This document shows, in pieces, positions 8,912 to 17,349 of a DNA stretch of 64,000 bases; position 1 is the first letter of the stretch; each line of letters begins with the position of its first letter. The stretch is from JACPYF01 sp947085525 (GTDB lineage: Bacteria > Patescibacteriota > Saccharimonadia > Saccharimonadales > Saccharimonadaceae). The stretch is taken from contig CAMTWU010000007.1 in assembly GCA_947085525.1 (NCBI GenBank), forward strand, positions 1 through 64,000. Direction: 5' to 3'. The position numbers and the translations under genes were made by a program. The notes below the pieces were generated by a model. That model was not told where the DNA came from. It saw nothing but the letters and a program-made list of their open reading frames with translations, and did no database searches.

Positions 8912-9118
8912 GTGGTCGCAACTATTAAGTGTGTTTGTGGACATGTCCAAGACACGAAGGTGATCCAGAATGGGATCGGTACAAAAATCAGATGCAAAGA
9001 CAAGGAGTGTGGTCGGCTGGATCAGTTCCAGCTGATGTCACGACACCATCGCCGAAGGTGGCTGGGGCGCATAAAAGATCGCTTTTTCAGCCCTAAACTC
9101 CACAGAAGGCTGGCGTGA
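8912..9118 (+). CDS. Small zinc-ribbon-like basic protein
   Basis: A 68-aa protein starting with GTG, 5 nt after GGGGAG. Cysteines at CVCG (residues 7-9) and CKDKECG (near 28-33) could form a zinc ribbon, and the C-terminal half is very basic (SRHHRRRWLGRIKDRF), suggesting nucleic-acid binding. It is a single gene between two strong terminators. Its composition resembles the Calx-beta gene beside it rather than the surrounding operons. No family was recognised. Confidence 0.55.
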   Translation: MVATIKCVCGHVQDTKVIQNGIGTKIRCKDKECGRLDQFQLMSRHHRRRWLGRIKDRFFSPKLHRRLA

Positions 9119-9145
9119 GGTATCAACCTCCGCCAGCCTCTTTTA
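9108..9145 (+). terminator. Rho-independent terminator
   Basis: GGCTGGCG pairs with CGCCAGCC, with an inner AGGT/ACCT stem, followed by TCTTTT. The 5' arm overlaps the last codons of the zinc-ribbon gene. Confidence 0.85.
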
Positions 9146-9200
9146 ATACAAAGAGAGTATAATAAAAATAGACATAATAAGTATGCAAAAAGGAGGGTAT

Positions 9201-9377
9201 ATGGACGAAAATGTACAAGTATATGAATTTGACGGTGAACTCTTCGACACGGTTGGTGATTTTTTGCAGGCTTTGGCTCATGAATACAAGGTTGGTGACA
9301 GTGATTTAGTAATTAGTACGCTGGAAGATTATGGTTTTGACATTGTTGATATTGGGGTTCGTCCGAAGGGTGTATAG
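9201..9377 (+). CDS. Small acidic protein of unknown function
   Basis: The ATG at 9201 follows the strong ribosome site AAGGAGGG (9189-9196), so this start is preferred over the ATG at 9183. A TATAAT at 9158-9163 is a probable -10. The 58-aa product is acidic and alternates hydrophobic and charged residues (VGDFLQALAHEYKVGDSDLV); no cysteines, signal or membrane segment are visible. It precedes the YajQ-like gene, which has its own -10 box. Confidence 0.6.
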   Translation: MDENVQVYEFDGELFDTVGDFLQALAHEYKVGDSDLVISTLEDYGFDIVDIGVRPKGV

Positions 9378-9394
9378 ACTGTTATACTGAATAT

Positions 9395-9889
9395 ATGGCA
9401 AATTTTAGTTTCGATATAGTTAGTGAATACGACAAAGCAGAAATGAATAATGTTTTTGCTTTGGCGGAGCGAGAGATTGGTAATCGTTATGATTTCAAGG
9501 GGACACCTGCTGGTATAGAGTGGCTGGGCGACAAAAAAGGCCTCAGGATTATCGGTGCTGGTGAATGGCAGATCGAGGCAGTGTTAGATATTGTTCGCAA
9601 AAAGCTAGCATCGCGTGAACAGAGCTCGAAAGTTTTAGATCTCAGCAAGACAATCACCGAGAGTAACATGAGGGCGACCCAAGAAGTGCCATTTATTGAA
9701 GGTTTGGATCAGGAAAAAGCAAAGAAAATTACTAAGTTGCTAAAAGAGAAGTTTCCAAAAGTAAAAACACAGATTCAGGGCGAGGCAGTACGCGTAATTA
9801 GTGGTAGTAAAAACGATTTGCAGGCAGTCATGCAGCTCGTTCGCGCGCAAGATTTTGATTTTGTGACGAACTTTATCAACTATCGCTAA
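9395..9889 (+). CDS. yajQ: YajQ family nucleotide-binding protein
   Basis: A 164-aa member of the YajQ/DUF520 family, with the typical start FSFDIVSEYDKAEMNN, the central NRYDFKGT motif, and the ending DFDFVTNFINYR. Family members bind nucleotides; some bind cyclic di-GMP, but that cannot be inferred here. TATACT at 9383-9388 lies 6 nt before the ATG and no Shine-Dalgarno sequence is present, so the mRNA is probably leaderless. Confidence 0.92.
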   Translation: MANFSFDIVSEYDKAEMNNVFALAEREIGNRYDFKGTPAGIEWLGDKKGLRIIGAGEWQIEAVLDIVRKKLASREQSSKVLDLSKTITESNMRATQEVPFIEGLDQEKAKKITKLLKEKFPKVKTQIQGEAVRVISGSKNDLQAVMQLVRAQDFDFVTNFINYR

Positions 9890-9983
9890 AAAACAACACT
9901 AACTACTTGCAATCATAACCAATTTGTACTTTAATAAAAGTAGAAATGTACACCAAAACACAAAAAACAGGGGTGGATGACTG

Positions 9984-10340
9984 ATGGCCAAGCGGATTCG
10001 AAATCGAAATCCGCGCTTTAACAGACTGCCCTTGCCACCGGCAGAAAAAATAGAAACCCCACTCAATCACCTAGGCCTAGTGGATGCACAAGCTACTGTA
10101 GAAGCTTTACGTAGCTCAGTTGAGCATAGTTGGGTGGAGGGTATTTCTTCGAGACAAAGGGCTATTTCAGCCAATAAAAAACAATTCGAACAGGCTCTCG
10201 AGATATTCGATAGCGTTCCGCTGGAGGGCAGAGTAGTTAATATAGATACAAACGAAAATCTAAGTAAAATTGCACAAAGTTTAGCGGTTGTTGCACTGAA
10301 GCCGAAACAAAGTTACGCGCCTATTTTGCTTGCAGCTTAG
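9984..10340 (+). CDS. Hypothetical basic protein
   Basis: A 118-aa protein with a proline- and arginine-rich N-terminus (MAKRIRNRNPRFNRLPLPP) and a mostly helical remainder. An AGGGGTGG ribosome site lies 7 nt before this ATG; an ATG 7 nt earlier is out of frame. No signal peptide, membrane helix or motif was identified. Confidence 0.6.
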   Translation: MAKRIRNRNPRFNRLPLPPAEKIETPLNHLGLVDAQATVEALRSSVEHSWVEGISSRQRAISANKKQFEQALEIFDSVPLEGRVVNIDTNENLSKIAQSLAVVALKPKQSYAPILLAA

Positions 10341-10357
10341 GCTGTTATAATTAATTT

Positions 10358-10849
10358 ATGAGTAAGGACAATAATAAAGCTATTTTCGCAGCAGGTTGTT
10401 TCTGGGGTGTGCAATTCTATTTTGACAAAGTTCCAGGAGTGGTTAGTACTCGAGTTGGTTATATAGGCGGACATACTGAAAATCCTACATATGAGCAGGT
10501 GTGCACACATACAACAGGTCATGCGGAAGCAACTGAAATAACTTTTGATCCTGAGAAAGTGACATACGAAACATTGGTGAGACAGTTTTTTCGTATGCAT
10601 GACCCAACGCAATTGAATAGACAAGGCCCAGATATTGGTGATAGTTATCGGTCGGCCATTTTTTACTGTGATAGTGAACAAAAGGATATAGCTGAAAAAG
10701 TAAAAACTGAACTAAGCTCGAAATTTGATAAACCAATCGTGACAGAGATCACAAAAGTATCAGAATTTTACGAGGCCGAAGAGTATCATCAAAAGTATAG
10801 TGAAAAAACAGGTATTGGTATGTGTAATATTCCATATGCTGCCGTGTAA
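10358..10849 (+). CDS. msrA: Peptide methionine-S-sulfoxide reductase MsrA
   Basis: Repairs oxidised methionine in proteins. The catalytic motif GCFWG is at residues 13-17, with Cys14 as nucleophile. Other family hallmarks are GYIGG, TGHAEATEITFDP and MHDPTQLNRQGPDIGDSYRS. At 163 aa it is a minimal MsrA. TATAAT at 10346-10351 lies 6 nt before the ATG, so it is probably leaderless. Confidence 0.97.
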   Translation: MSKDNNKAIFAAGCFWGVQFYFDKVPGVVSTRVGYIGGHTENPTYEQVCTHTTGHAEATEITFDPEKVTYETLVRQFFRMHDPTQLNRQGPDIGDSYRSAIFYCDSEQKDIAEKVKTELSSKFDKPIVTEITKVSEFYEAEEYHQKYSEKTGIGMCNIPYAAV

Positions 10850-10867
10850 TGCTATACTTTATATAGT

Positions 10868-11245
10868 ATGAATGTACCAACTGACAAAGAATTCGATCAA
10901 CTGATCAGTACGGCTATGGACGAGCTTCCAAAGCGTGATATTGAGAACTTGCAAAACGTAGTTGTGACATACGCAGATGAGCCAGACGAACACCAAAGTT
11001 ATAAAATGAATCTACGTCATGATACATTATTATTAGGCTTGTATGAAGGTATTCCTTTAACACAGCGTGGAGCAGGCTATAATCTGGTGTTACCAGATAA
11101 AATAACGCTATTTAAGCTGCCGATAGTAAAGTATTGTATGGCGACAGGCGCTGAACTGTCGGAACAAGTAAAGCACACGTTGTGGCACGAAATAGCCCAC
11201 TTTTATGGTCTAGATCATGCAGAAATACACAAACGAGAATCTTAG
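10868..11245 (+). CDS. Zincin-like metallopeptidase family protein
   Basis: A 125-aa soluble protein with HEIAH (residues 107-111) followed by GLDH, the zinc-binding pattern of the small zincin family (PF06262 type). Its N-terminal half forms the compact domain typical of these proteins, whose physiological substrates are unknown. TATACT at 10853-10858 is 9 nt before the ATG. It converges with, and overlaps by 4 nt, the minus-strand membrane gene. Confidence 0.85.
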   Translation: MNVPTDKEFDQLISTAMDELPKRDIENLQNVVVTYADEPDEHQSYKMNLRHDTLLLGLYEGIPLTQRGAGYNLVLPDKITLFKLPIVKYCMATGAELSEQVKHTLWHEIAHFYGLDHAEIHKRES

Positions 11246-12096
11246 TGTGGTTGAGAGTAATAAGCCAACATTGCGAGTGATGCGATAAATATAATCAGCA
11301 AAATATAAAGACCGATTAGTATAAATCCAAAGTAGTTAAGCCAGTGAATAGGTGGTTTCTCTAATTTCTGATCATGTGAAGCTTGTAATTGACGATATAG
11401 TGCTGCGTTACCAACAAGCTGGTTGATACCACCCACGATAGGGATGATGGCAGCGACAGTAGCAACTCCGAAGACTTCACGCTTGCGGCCATTTACTAGT
11501 GCTTTGATACGTTCGTGCGATGTTTTCACACCCTTCTCGCTGGCCGATTCGTCCATGATGACATAGGGTAGCAATGCATAGCGAAAGGCTGCGACAATAC
11601 CAGGGATAATAAACAACAGAGACCATGCAAGTATTTTGACAATTGCCAGTAGTTGAGCTTGAAATAGTCGCCAAAAACGACCAACAACTGCGTCGATCGC
11701 AGCGCCGAAGCGTGCAGTACGACCAGCATCATTTTCCAGCGCGACATATGCAAAGATTCCAGATATAAACACATTCACAGCTGTGAACACAACAATCAGT
11801 ACTGCAAAGAATACGATTCCTAAAATCAGCAATATGAATGCTACCAGGCCAAACACCTCGGGATTATTCGCAGCGTTGTGTGCATTACCAGCATGAGCTT
11901 GCACATTAGAGCTAGTTGTATCTACAACTGCTGCGAGCATTTGAAAGAACAGACCAAGTAAAGGTGCAATAATCAGCAAAATTGCCCAGCCTAGGTTTTT
12001 TTCAAAAAATTGTCCGAATTTATCAAATGATAGTGAAAAAGGGTTCGATTGGTATTTGAGAGTTGGTTTCTTGGTTACTTTTTTTGTTGTTGGCAT
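11242..12096 (-). CDS. Multi-pass membrane protein, DUF975/YciC-like
   Basis: A 284-aa protein with a basic N-terminus (MPTTKKVTKKPTLKYQ) and about six membrane helices. The segment LLFIIPGIVAAFRYALLPYVIMDES resembles the shared core of DUF975, YciC and glycerophosphodiesterase membrane domains, for which no enzymatic role is known. It is a lone minus-strand gene between plus-strand units; its AAGGA-type ribosome site is near 12107. Confidence 0.6.
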   Translation of the reverse strand: MPTTKKVTKKPTLKYQSNPFSLSFDKFGQFFEKNLGWAILLIIAPLLGLFFQMLAAVVDTTSSNVQAHAGNAHNAANNPEVFGLVAFILLILGIVFFAVLIVVFTAVNVFISGIFAYVALENDAGRTARFGAAIDAVVGRFWRLFQAQLLAIVKILAWSLLFIIPGIVAAFRYALLPYVIMDESASEKGVKTSHERIKALVNGRKREVFGVATVAAIIPIVGGINQLVGNAALYRQLQASHDQKLEKPPIHWLNYFGFILIGLYILLIIFIASLAMLAYYSQPH

Positions 12097-12205
12097 GGAT
12101 GTTCCTTTATTAATACGCTTTCATTTTACCACAGCCGAGGCTTTACACCAGAGTGTATCTCTGTTACAATCTACCCCTGAACTAAATTAATTGTAAGGAA
12201 AAGAA

Positions 12206-12514
12206 ATGACAAAAGCAGTCGTCAAAATCGGTGGCAAACAACACATTGTTACCGAAAAAGAGACCCTCTTGGTGGACCGCCTCCAAGATGGAACAAAAGA
12301 GCTCACGCTTGACGCGCTTCTAACCTTTGATGGGAAAACCACCAAAGTTGGAACTCCAACCGTGAAAGACGTGAAAGTCGTCGCAAAAGTATTAGAACCT
12401 GAAGTGAAGGGTGATAAAATACGCGTTATTCGTTTTAAAGCGAAAAAGCGTGTTCACAAAGAGCAAGGCCATCGGCAAAAATACAGCAAAATTCAGATCA
12501 CATCGATCAAATAA
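12206..12514 (+). CDS. rplU: 50S ribosomal protein L21
   Basis: A component of the large ribosomal subunit. The 102-aa product begins KAVVKIGGKQHIVTEKETL and ends with KAKKRVHKEQGHRQKYSKIQI, a good match to L21. AAGGAAAAG lies before the ATG and TACAAT upstream may be its -10. Its usual partner rpmA is 36 kb away on the other strand rather than adjacent. Confidence 0.96.
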   Translation: MTKAVVKIGGKQHIVTEKETLLVDRLQDGTKELTLDALLTFDGKTTKVGTPTVKDVKVVAKVLEPEVKGDKIRVIRFKAKKRVHKEQGHRQKYSKIQITSIK

Positions 12515-12516
12515 TT

Positions 12517-12544
12517 AAAAAACACCCCAGATGGGGTGTTTTTT
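12517..12544 (+). terminator. Bidirectional rho-independent terminator after rplU
   Basis: AAAAAACACCCC and GGGGTGTTTTTT flank a short AGAT loop. The A and T tracts allow termination in both directions. Confidence 0.92.
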
Positions 12545-12616
12545 AAATGCCCATAAACTTTTCACGCTCGTGGTATAATTGAGAGCATACTTAGAGAGAG
12601 GAAAGACAGACAAATC

Positions 12617-13387
12617 GTGAGCAAACCAGTTATTATTGCGGTGACAAATCAAAAAGGTGGCGTAGGCAAGACAACTACGGCGATTAATGTTGCATATTAT
12701 TTGGCAAAAAGTGGCAAAAAGACTTTGCTAGTTGATCTAGACCCCCAAGGAAATGCATCTAGCGGTCTGGGCGTCGACAAAAGTAAGATTGAAAAGAGCG
12801 TCATCGACCTACTGACAGGTGATGAGACCTTGGATAAGGTAGTGACAAAGACGAAACACAAAAATCTATACCTCGTACCGACTACATCACACCTGGCGAA
12901 TACAGAAGTCGAAATGGCTAGTGTGAACAATAAATTTGTTCGGTTGAAACAGGGGTTGAATGACAATAATGACTATGATTTTATATTAATTGATAGTCCA
13001 CCAAGTCTGAGTTTGCTCACTGTGAATGCGTTGATTGCGGCTAACTACATTGTACTGCCAGTCCAAGCGGAGTTTTATGCTATGGAAGGCCTGGGGCAAT
13101 TGCTGGAAACTATGAAATTGGTACAAAAAGGTATGAACCCTAATCTAAAACTACTAGGAGTACTAGTGACTATGCTCGATAGTCGCACATCGCTATCCCG
13201 CCAGGTTCATGACGAGATCAAAAAACACTTTCCTGGCAAGGTTTTTGACACGACTATTCCACGAAATATCAGATTGGCCGAAGCACCTAGTCACGGACTA
13301 CCAATCGGTGCATACGAACGCTGGAGCAAGGGTGCTAGGGCATACAAAGCAGCCTCGAAAGAACTATTAGAGAGGGTTGGAAACTAA
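12617..13387 (+). CDS. parA: Chromosome partitioning ATPase ParA (Soj)
   Basis: A 256-aa Walker-type ATPase that drives segregation of ParB-bound origins along the nucleoid. The deviant Walker A motif KGGVGKTT is at residues 13-20, followed by DLDPQGNASSGLG and the LIDSPPSLSLLT Walker B block. It starts at GTG after AGAGAGGAAAG, with TATAAT upstream near 12575. It overlaps the parB region, so the pair is an operon. Confidence 0.96.
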   Translation: MSKPVIIAVTNQKGGVGKTTTAINVAYYLAKSGKKTLLVDLDPQGNASSGLGVDKSKIEKSVIDLLTGDETLDKVVTKTKHKNLYLVPTTSHLANTEVEMASVNNKFVRLKQGLNDNNDYDFILIDSPPSLSLLTVNALIAANYIVLPVQAEFYAMEGLGQLLETMKLVQKGMNPNLKLLGVLVTMLDSRTSLSRQVHDEIKKHFPGKVFDTTIPRNIRLAEAPSHGLPIGAYERWSKGARAYKAASKELLERVGN

Positions 13388-13388
13388 A

Positions 13389-14270
13389 ATGGCGCAGAAA
13401 AAAGGTCTAGGCCGAAGTTTTGACAGTTTACTGCCGACAGAGCTACTGAATGAAACCTTTGACCCAACTGCAAGCGAAGACCACAAAGTATCTGAACTGC
13501 GACAAGTAAATGTCGAAGATATTTCACCGGATATAGACCAACCTAGACGTAGCTTTGATGAAACGGCACTAAAGGAACTAGCAGCTTCTATAAAAGAACA
13601 CGGGGTTTTGCAACCTCTTGTTGTTGTGGCACACCAGGGTGGTTATCAGGTTGTGGCGGGTGAGAGACGTTATCGTGCAGCGAAATTAGCAGGACTGGCA
13701 AAAATACCAGTTATTGTGCGTACACTCAGTGCTCAGAATCGTCTAGAAATAGCTTTGATCGAGAACTTGCAGCGACGAGACCTCAACGCGCTCGAAACAG
13801 CTACAGCGTACCTGAAATTGCGCGATCAGTTCAATATGAAACTAGATGAAATTGGTACACGCTTAGGCGGTAAATCGAATGCTGCTATCAGTAATGCCTT
13901 GAGATTGCTGCAACTACCCGAAAACGCCAAGCAGTCATTGGTAAATGGTGAGATAAGCGAAGGTCATGGACGACAGATTTTAGCCTTGGATAACAAAACT
14001 GCGCAAGACGATTTGTTGCGACACATTACCCGCGAACAATGGAGCGTACGCCGGGCGGAACAGTTTGTGATTGGTTACAAAAAAGGCAAGAGCGGTGATA
14101 AGAAATCATCTGCTGTGCGTTCAACGTTGAGCGAAACAACGCTAACAAAAGATCTGTCAAAACGGTTATCAACAGAAGTAAAAGTAAAAACCACCGCAAA
14201 AGGTGGTCAACTAGTTATCGGCTTTGCGGACGACAAAGATTTGCAGCGTATCAAAAATCTACTGGGTTAA
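13389..14270 (+). CDS. parB: Chromosome partitioning protein ParB
   Basis: A parS-binding CTPase-type partner of ParA. The ATG at 13389 gives the family-typical start MAQKKGLGRSFDSLLP; a TTG 12 nt earlier is less likely. The ParB/Srx domain contains GERRYRAAKLAGL and ENLQRRDLNALE, followed by the helix-turn-helix DEIGTRLGGKSNAAISNALRLL and a C-terminal dimerisation part. Length is 293 aa. It converges with lepB with a 4-nt overlap. No parS-like palindrome was looked for exhaustively. Confidence 0.96.
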   Translation: MAQKKGLGRSFDSLLPTELLNETFDPTASEDHKVSELRQVNVEDISPDIDQPRRSFDETALKELAASIKEHGVLQPLVVVAHQGGYQVVAGERRYRAAKLAGLAKIPVIVRTLSAQNRLEIALIENLQRRDLNALETATAYLKLRDQFNMKLDEIGTRLGGKSNAAISNALRLLQLPENAKQSLVNGEISEGHGRQILALDNKTAQDDLLRHITREQWSVRRAEQFVIGYKKGKSGDKKSSAVRSTLSETTLTKDLSKRLSTEVKVKTTAKGGQLVIGFADDKDLQRIKNLLG

Positions 14271-14866
14271 AAAAAGCGAAAATCTTGAAATGGAAAAATG
14301 CGGAGGGCGACTGGTCCGATAATGTCATCATACGGAATAGTACCTAATCCACTGCGCGAGTCGAGCGAGTAGTTACCCTGGCGATGATCGCCCATAACGA
14401 ATATTTCGTTTTTTGGTACCCGCACATCGACATCACCACTAATTGGTGCGCCTTCGACGTCTTTTGTCAGGCTATCGGGGTTAAAACCCTCTGGGTTGGC
14501 GCTGTTAAATACGGTGACTTTACCACCGACTACCCGGACTCTCTCACCTGGAAATGCAATAACACGTTTGACGATATATTCGTCTTTGCCAGCCAAGCTC
14601 AGCGAGTACTCTGGATTTTTAAAGACAATGACGTGACCTCTTTCGGGTACGTAATCTTTACCTTGGATATGCGCGAACGTTGATGGAATTTTGTTAACGA
14701 TCAATTTGTCGCCAGTGAACATTGTTTTTTCCATACTAGGGCCTTCGACATTAAAACTACGGAATATAAAGGCATTGATCAGGATAACGCCCACTGCAAC
14801 AAGTGCAACGAACATCACAACACCCAAAATGTCTTTTAGTAAACTGCTTGTTTTGTCAGAATTCAT
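14267..14866 (-). CDS. lepB: Signal peptidase I
   Basis: Cleaves signal peptides at the outer face of the membrane. One N-terminal helix (residues 12-33) precedes the nucleophile Ser44 in EGPSME; the general base is Lys100 in YIVKRVIAFPGERV; and box E is GDHR...SLDSRSGLG. At 199 aa it is a single-helix, Gram-positive-like enzyme. It is divergent from the LCP gene. Confidence 0.96.
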   Translation of the reverse strand: MNSDKTSSLLKDILGVVMFVALVAVGVILINAFIFRSFNVEGPSMEKTMFTGDKLIVNKIPSTFAHIQGKDYVPERGHVIVFKNPEYSLSLAGKDEYIVKRVIAFPGERVRVVGGKVTVFNSANPEGFNPDSLTKDVEGAPISGDVDVRVPKNEIFVMGDHRQGNYSLDSRSGLGTIPYDDIIGPVALRIFPFQDFRFF

Positions 14867-14943
14867 CTGTATATATCATACACTATTGAGCTATCTGAAA
14901 CATTGCCAGAAAGTGGTTATGTCCTATATACTAGTCATACCAA

Positions 14944-16530
14944 ATGAGTAACAAAAATAATTCAATTGACGGTTTCAGTCTCCGTCGCCGTGACACTAGT
15001 AGGGTGAGGAATCTGGGAACCGAGCCAGTGCCCCAACGGTTTTTAAAAGAAAATACCGCTATTAAGCCTGTCCAAAATCCTCAGCCTCTATCATCTAATC
15101 GCCATCACGCACCAAAAACTGGACTCAAACGAAGTGACATAGATGAGTCACTAAAAAAATTCGAAGAAAAACCATTCAAAAAGAAGCGGCGAATCACTAA
15201 AAAAGGTATAAAGCGCGCCCTGAAAATTTTGGTAGTTATCTTGGTGCTGATCGGCGCATTTTTGGTGGTCAAAGCCTTTATCGCTGGTAGTAAAATATTC
15301 GGTGGCAACTTGTTCGATGCATTTGCTAGCAGCCAGCCACTCAAAGAAGATGCAAATGGGCGCAGTAATATATTAATCTTTGGTACCAGTGAAGATGACC
15401 CAAATAATCACGACGGAGCAGCACTAACTGACTCGATCATGATAGTTAGCCTTAACCAAGAAAAGAAATTAGCTGCGATTACCAGCGTGCCACGTGATTT
15501 GTGGGTGAAATATGATGACGATTGTGAGTTTGGTTATCAGGGTAAAATCAACGTCGTCTATCAGTGTTCTGACCCTAACAAAAAAGAAGGTGAATTTTCT
15601 GAAGCCGGAGCCAAGGCGCTGCGTAAAAAAGTTGGTGAGGTCTATGGACTAGATGTGCAGTACTCGGTTTTTGTAGGGTACGTGGCAGTACAACAGGCTG
15701 TTGACGCTGTGGGTGGTATTGATGTCAAAATCGAGAGTAGCGATCCGCGAGGTATACTAGACCGTAACTTTGACTGGGAATGTAACTACAAGTGTTATTA
15801 CGTGAAATACCCGAACGGTACGGCGCGCTTGGACGGCAAGCATGCATTGGCATTGTCGCGAGCTCGTAACAATTCAGGTGGCTATGGTTTGAGCCGTGGT
15901 AACTTTGATCGTGAGATTAATCAGCAAAAGATTCTAGTTGCACTTCGCTCCAAGGCTTCAAGCGCTGGAACCCTTGCCAACCCTGTGGCGGCTTCACGAC
16001 TTATCGACTCGCTGGGTGACAATATTCGAACCAACTTTGCTGCAGGTGAAATAAAAACCTTGATTAACCTCGCGCGAGATATCAACGACAGGAAAATTGA
16101 TCGCTTTAGTCTAATCGATGAAACACCAGCTCTGCTGACAACAGGTAACGAGAGCGGGCAAAGCGTCGTTATACCGACAAGTGGTACATATAATTACACC
16201 GATATTAACATGTTTATACAAAAACGATTGACTCAAGATGAGGCAAGTAAAGAAAATGCACGTGTAGTAGTACTGAACGGTTCAGGCAGATTAGGTGCAG
16301 CCAAAGAAATGAAAGACAAGCTGACTGCAAAAGGCTTTAACGTCACGGGAGTCGGGGATGCCGCAGTTAGCCAGGAATACGGCAAGGTAACGATCTACAA
16401 GGTTAGCGAAACAAAGCAACCTGCAACAACTACTAAAATCAAGAAAACACTCAAGACAACTGTCAAAACTGGTCCAATGCCGTACAATATGACGGCCGAT
16501 GCGGACTTTGTCGTTATTGTAGGCCAATAG
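14944..16530 (+). CDS. LytR-CpsA-Psr family cell-wall ligase
   Basis: Family members transfer polymers such as teichoic-acid-type chains from a lipid carrier to peptidoglycan. A basic cytoplasmic region of about 90 residues precedes one membrane helix (ALKILVVILVLIGAFLVVKA). The LCP domain follows, with DSIMIVSLN, AAITSVPRDLWV and the arginine-rich ALSRARNN block. A C-terminal LytR_C domain begins near VVVLNGSGRLGAAKEM. TATACT at 14927-14932 is 11 nt before the ATG. The product has 528 aa. Confidence 0.92.
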   Translation: MSNKNNSIDGFSLRRRDTSRVRNLGTEPVPQRFLKENTAIKPVQNPQPLSSNRHHAPKTGLKRSDIDESLKKFEEKPFKKKRRITKKGIKRALKILVVILVLIGAFLVVKAFIAGSKIFGGNLFDAFASSQPLKEDANGRSNILIFGTSEDDPNNHDGAALTDSIMIVSLNQEKKLAAITSVPRDLWVKYDDDCEFGYQGKINVVYQCSDPNKKEGEFSEAGAKALRKKVGEVYGLDVQYSVFVGYVAVQQAVDAVGGIDVKIESSDPRGILDRNFDWECNYKCYYVKYPNGTARLDGKHALALSRARNNSGGYGLSRGNFDREINQQKILVALRSKASSAGTLANPVAASRLIDSLGDNIRTNFAAGEIKTLINLARDINDRKIDRFSLIDETPALLTTGNESGQSVVIPTSGTYNYTDINMFIQKRLTQDEASKENARVVVLNGSGRLGAAKEMKDKLTAKGFNVTGVGDAAVSQEYGKVTIYKVSETKQPATTTKIKKTLKTTVKTGPMPYNMTADADFVVIVGQ

Positions 16531-16554
16531 ATCATGATATAATAATACTCACAT

Positions 16555-17328
16555 ATGGAGTTAGTAAAATCTGCGGGCAAACGTACATCACTAGTTAGCG
16601 AAGTGCTCTACATTATTTTTAACGTCGGTTTAGCGACTGGTGTGTTGTTGTTGGTATTTTTTCAAGTTCCAATCCTGGCTTATTTGCTAGTCGCGATTAG
16701 TAAATGGCGAGTATTTGCTGTGCGTCCTCGATTTTGGTGGGCAAATATCAAAGCGAACTTGCTCGATCTACTCTTGGGTTTGAGTGCAGTCACAATGATA
16801 TGGCAAGCAGCGGAAACAGTATGGTTACAAGTTATTGTCGCAATTTTGTATGCGTTATGGTTGGTATTACTAAAACCTCGCAGCGAACGGGGTGCAGTAT
16901 TAGCGCAGGCTGGTGTTGCTCAATTTATGGCTATCACAGCGCTTTTCAGTGTGAGTTTTGACTTGGCTGCTTGGGTAGTTGTTGCCAGTATGTGGGTGAT
17001 TGGCTATATTAGCGCCCAACATGCGCTCAGCACTTATGAGGACGCTGATATCACATTACTAGCACTTGTATGGGGTTTGATTGTGGCTGAACTAGGCTGG
17101 CTAGCATTTAGCTGGACAATAGCATATTCCGTTGCACCAGCAGGTATATTCAAGATCCCACAAATTGCCTTTATCGTGACGCTACTAGGATTTTTTGCAG
17201 CAAAGGCCTGGGGTGTATATATCAGCAAACGCAAACTACGACTCACTGATTTGACTGTACCCGCAGTATTTTCTGGTAGTATTATTTTGATTATTTTGAT
17301 ATTTTTCAACGATATTAATCGAGGGTAA
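16555..17328 (+). CDS. Multi-pass membrane protein of unknown function
   Basis: A 257-aa protein with about seven or eight hydrophobic segments and very short loops. No conserved family motif was recognised. TATAAT at 16538-16543 lies 11 nt before the ATG. It sits between the LCP ligase and HtrA genes, so an envelope role is plausible from context only. Confidence 0.6.
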   Translation: MELVKSAGKRTSLVSEVLYIIFNVGLATGVLLLVFFQVPILAYLLVAISKWRVFAVRPRFWWANIKANLLDLLLGLSAVTMIWQAAETVWLQVIVAILYALWLVLLKPRSERGAVLAQAGVAQFMAITALFSVSFDLAAWVVVASMWVIGYISAQHALSTYEDADITLLALVWGLIVAELGWLAFSWTIAYSVAPAGIFKIPQIAFIVTLLGFFAAKAWGVYISKRKLRLTDLTVPAVFSGSIILIILIFFNDINRG

Positions 17329-17349
17329 ATTTAGTCTAGGGAGGGTATT

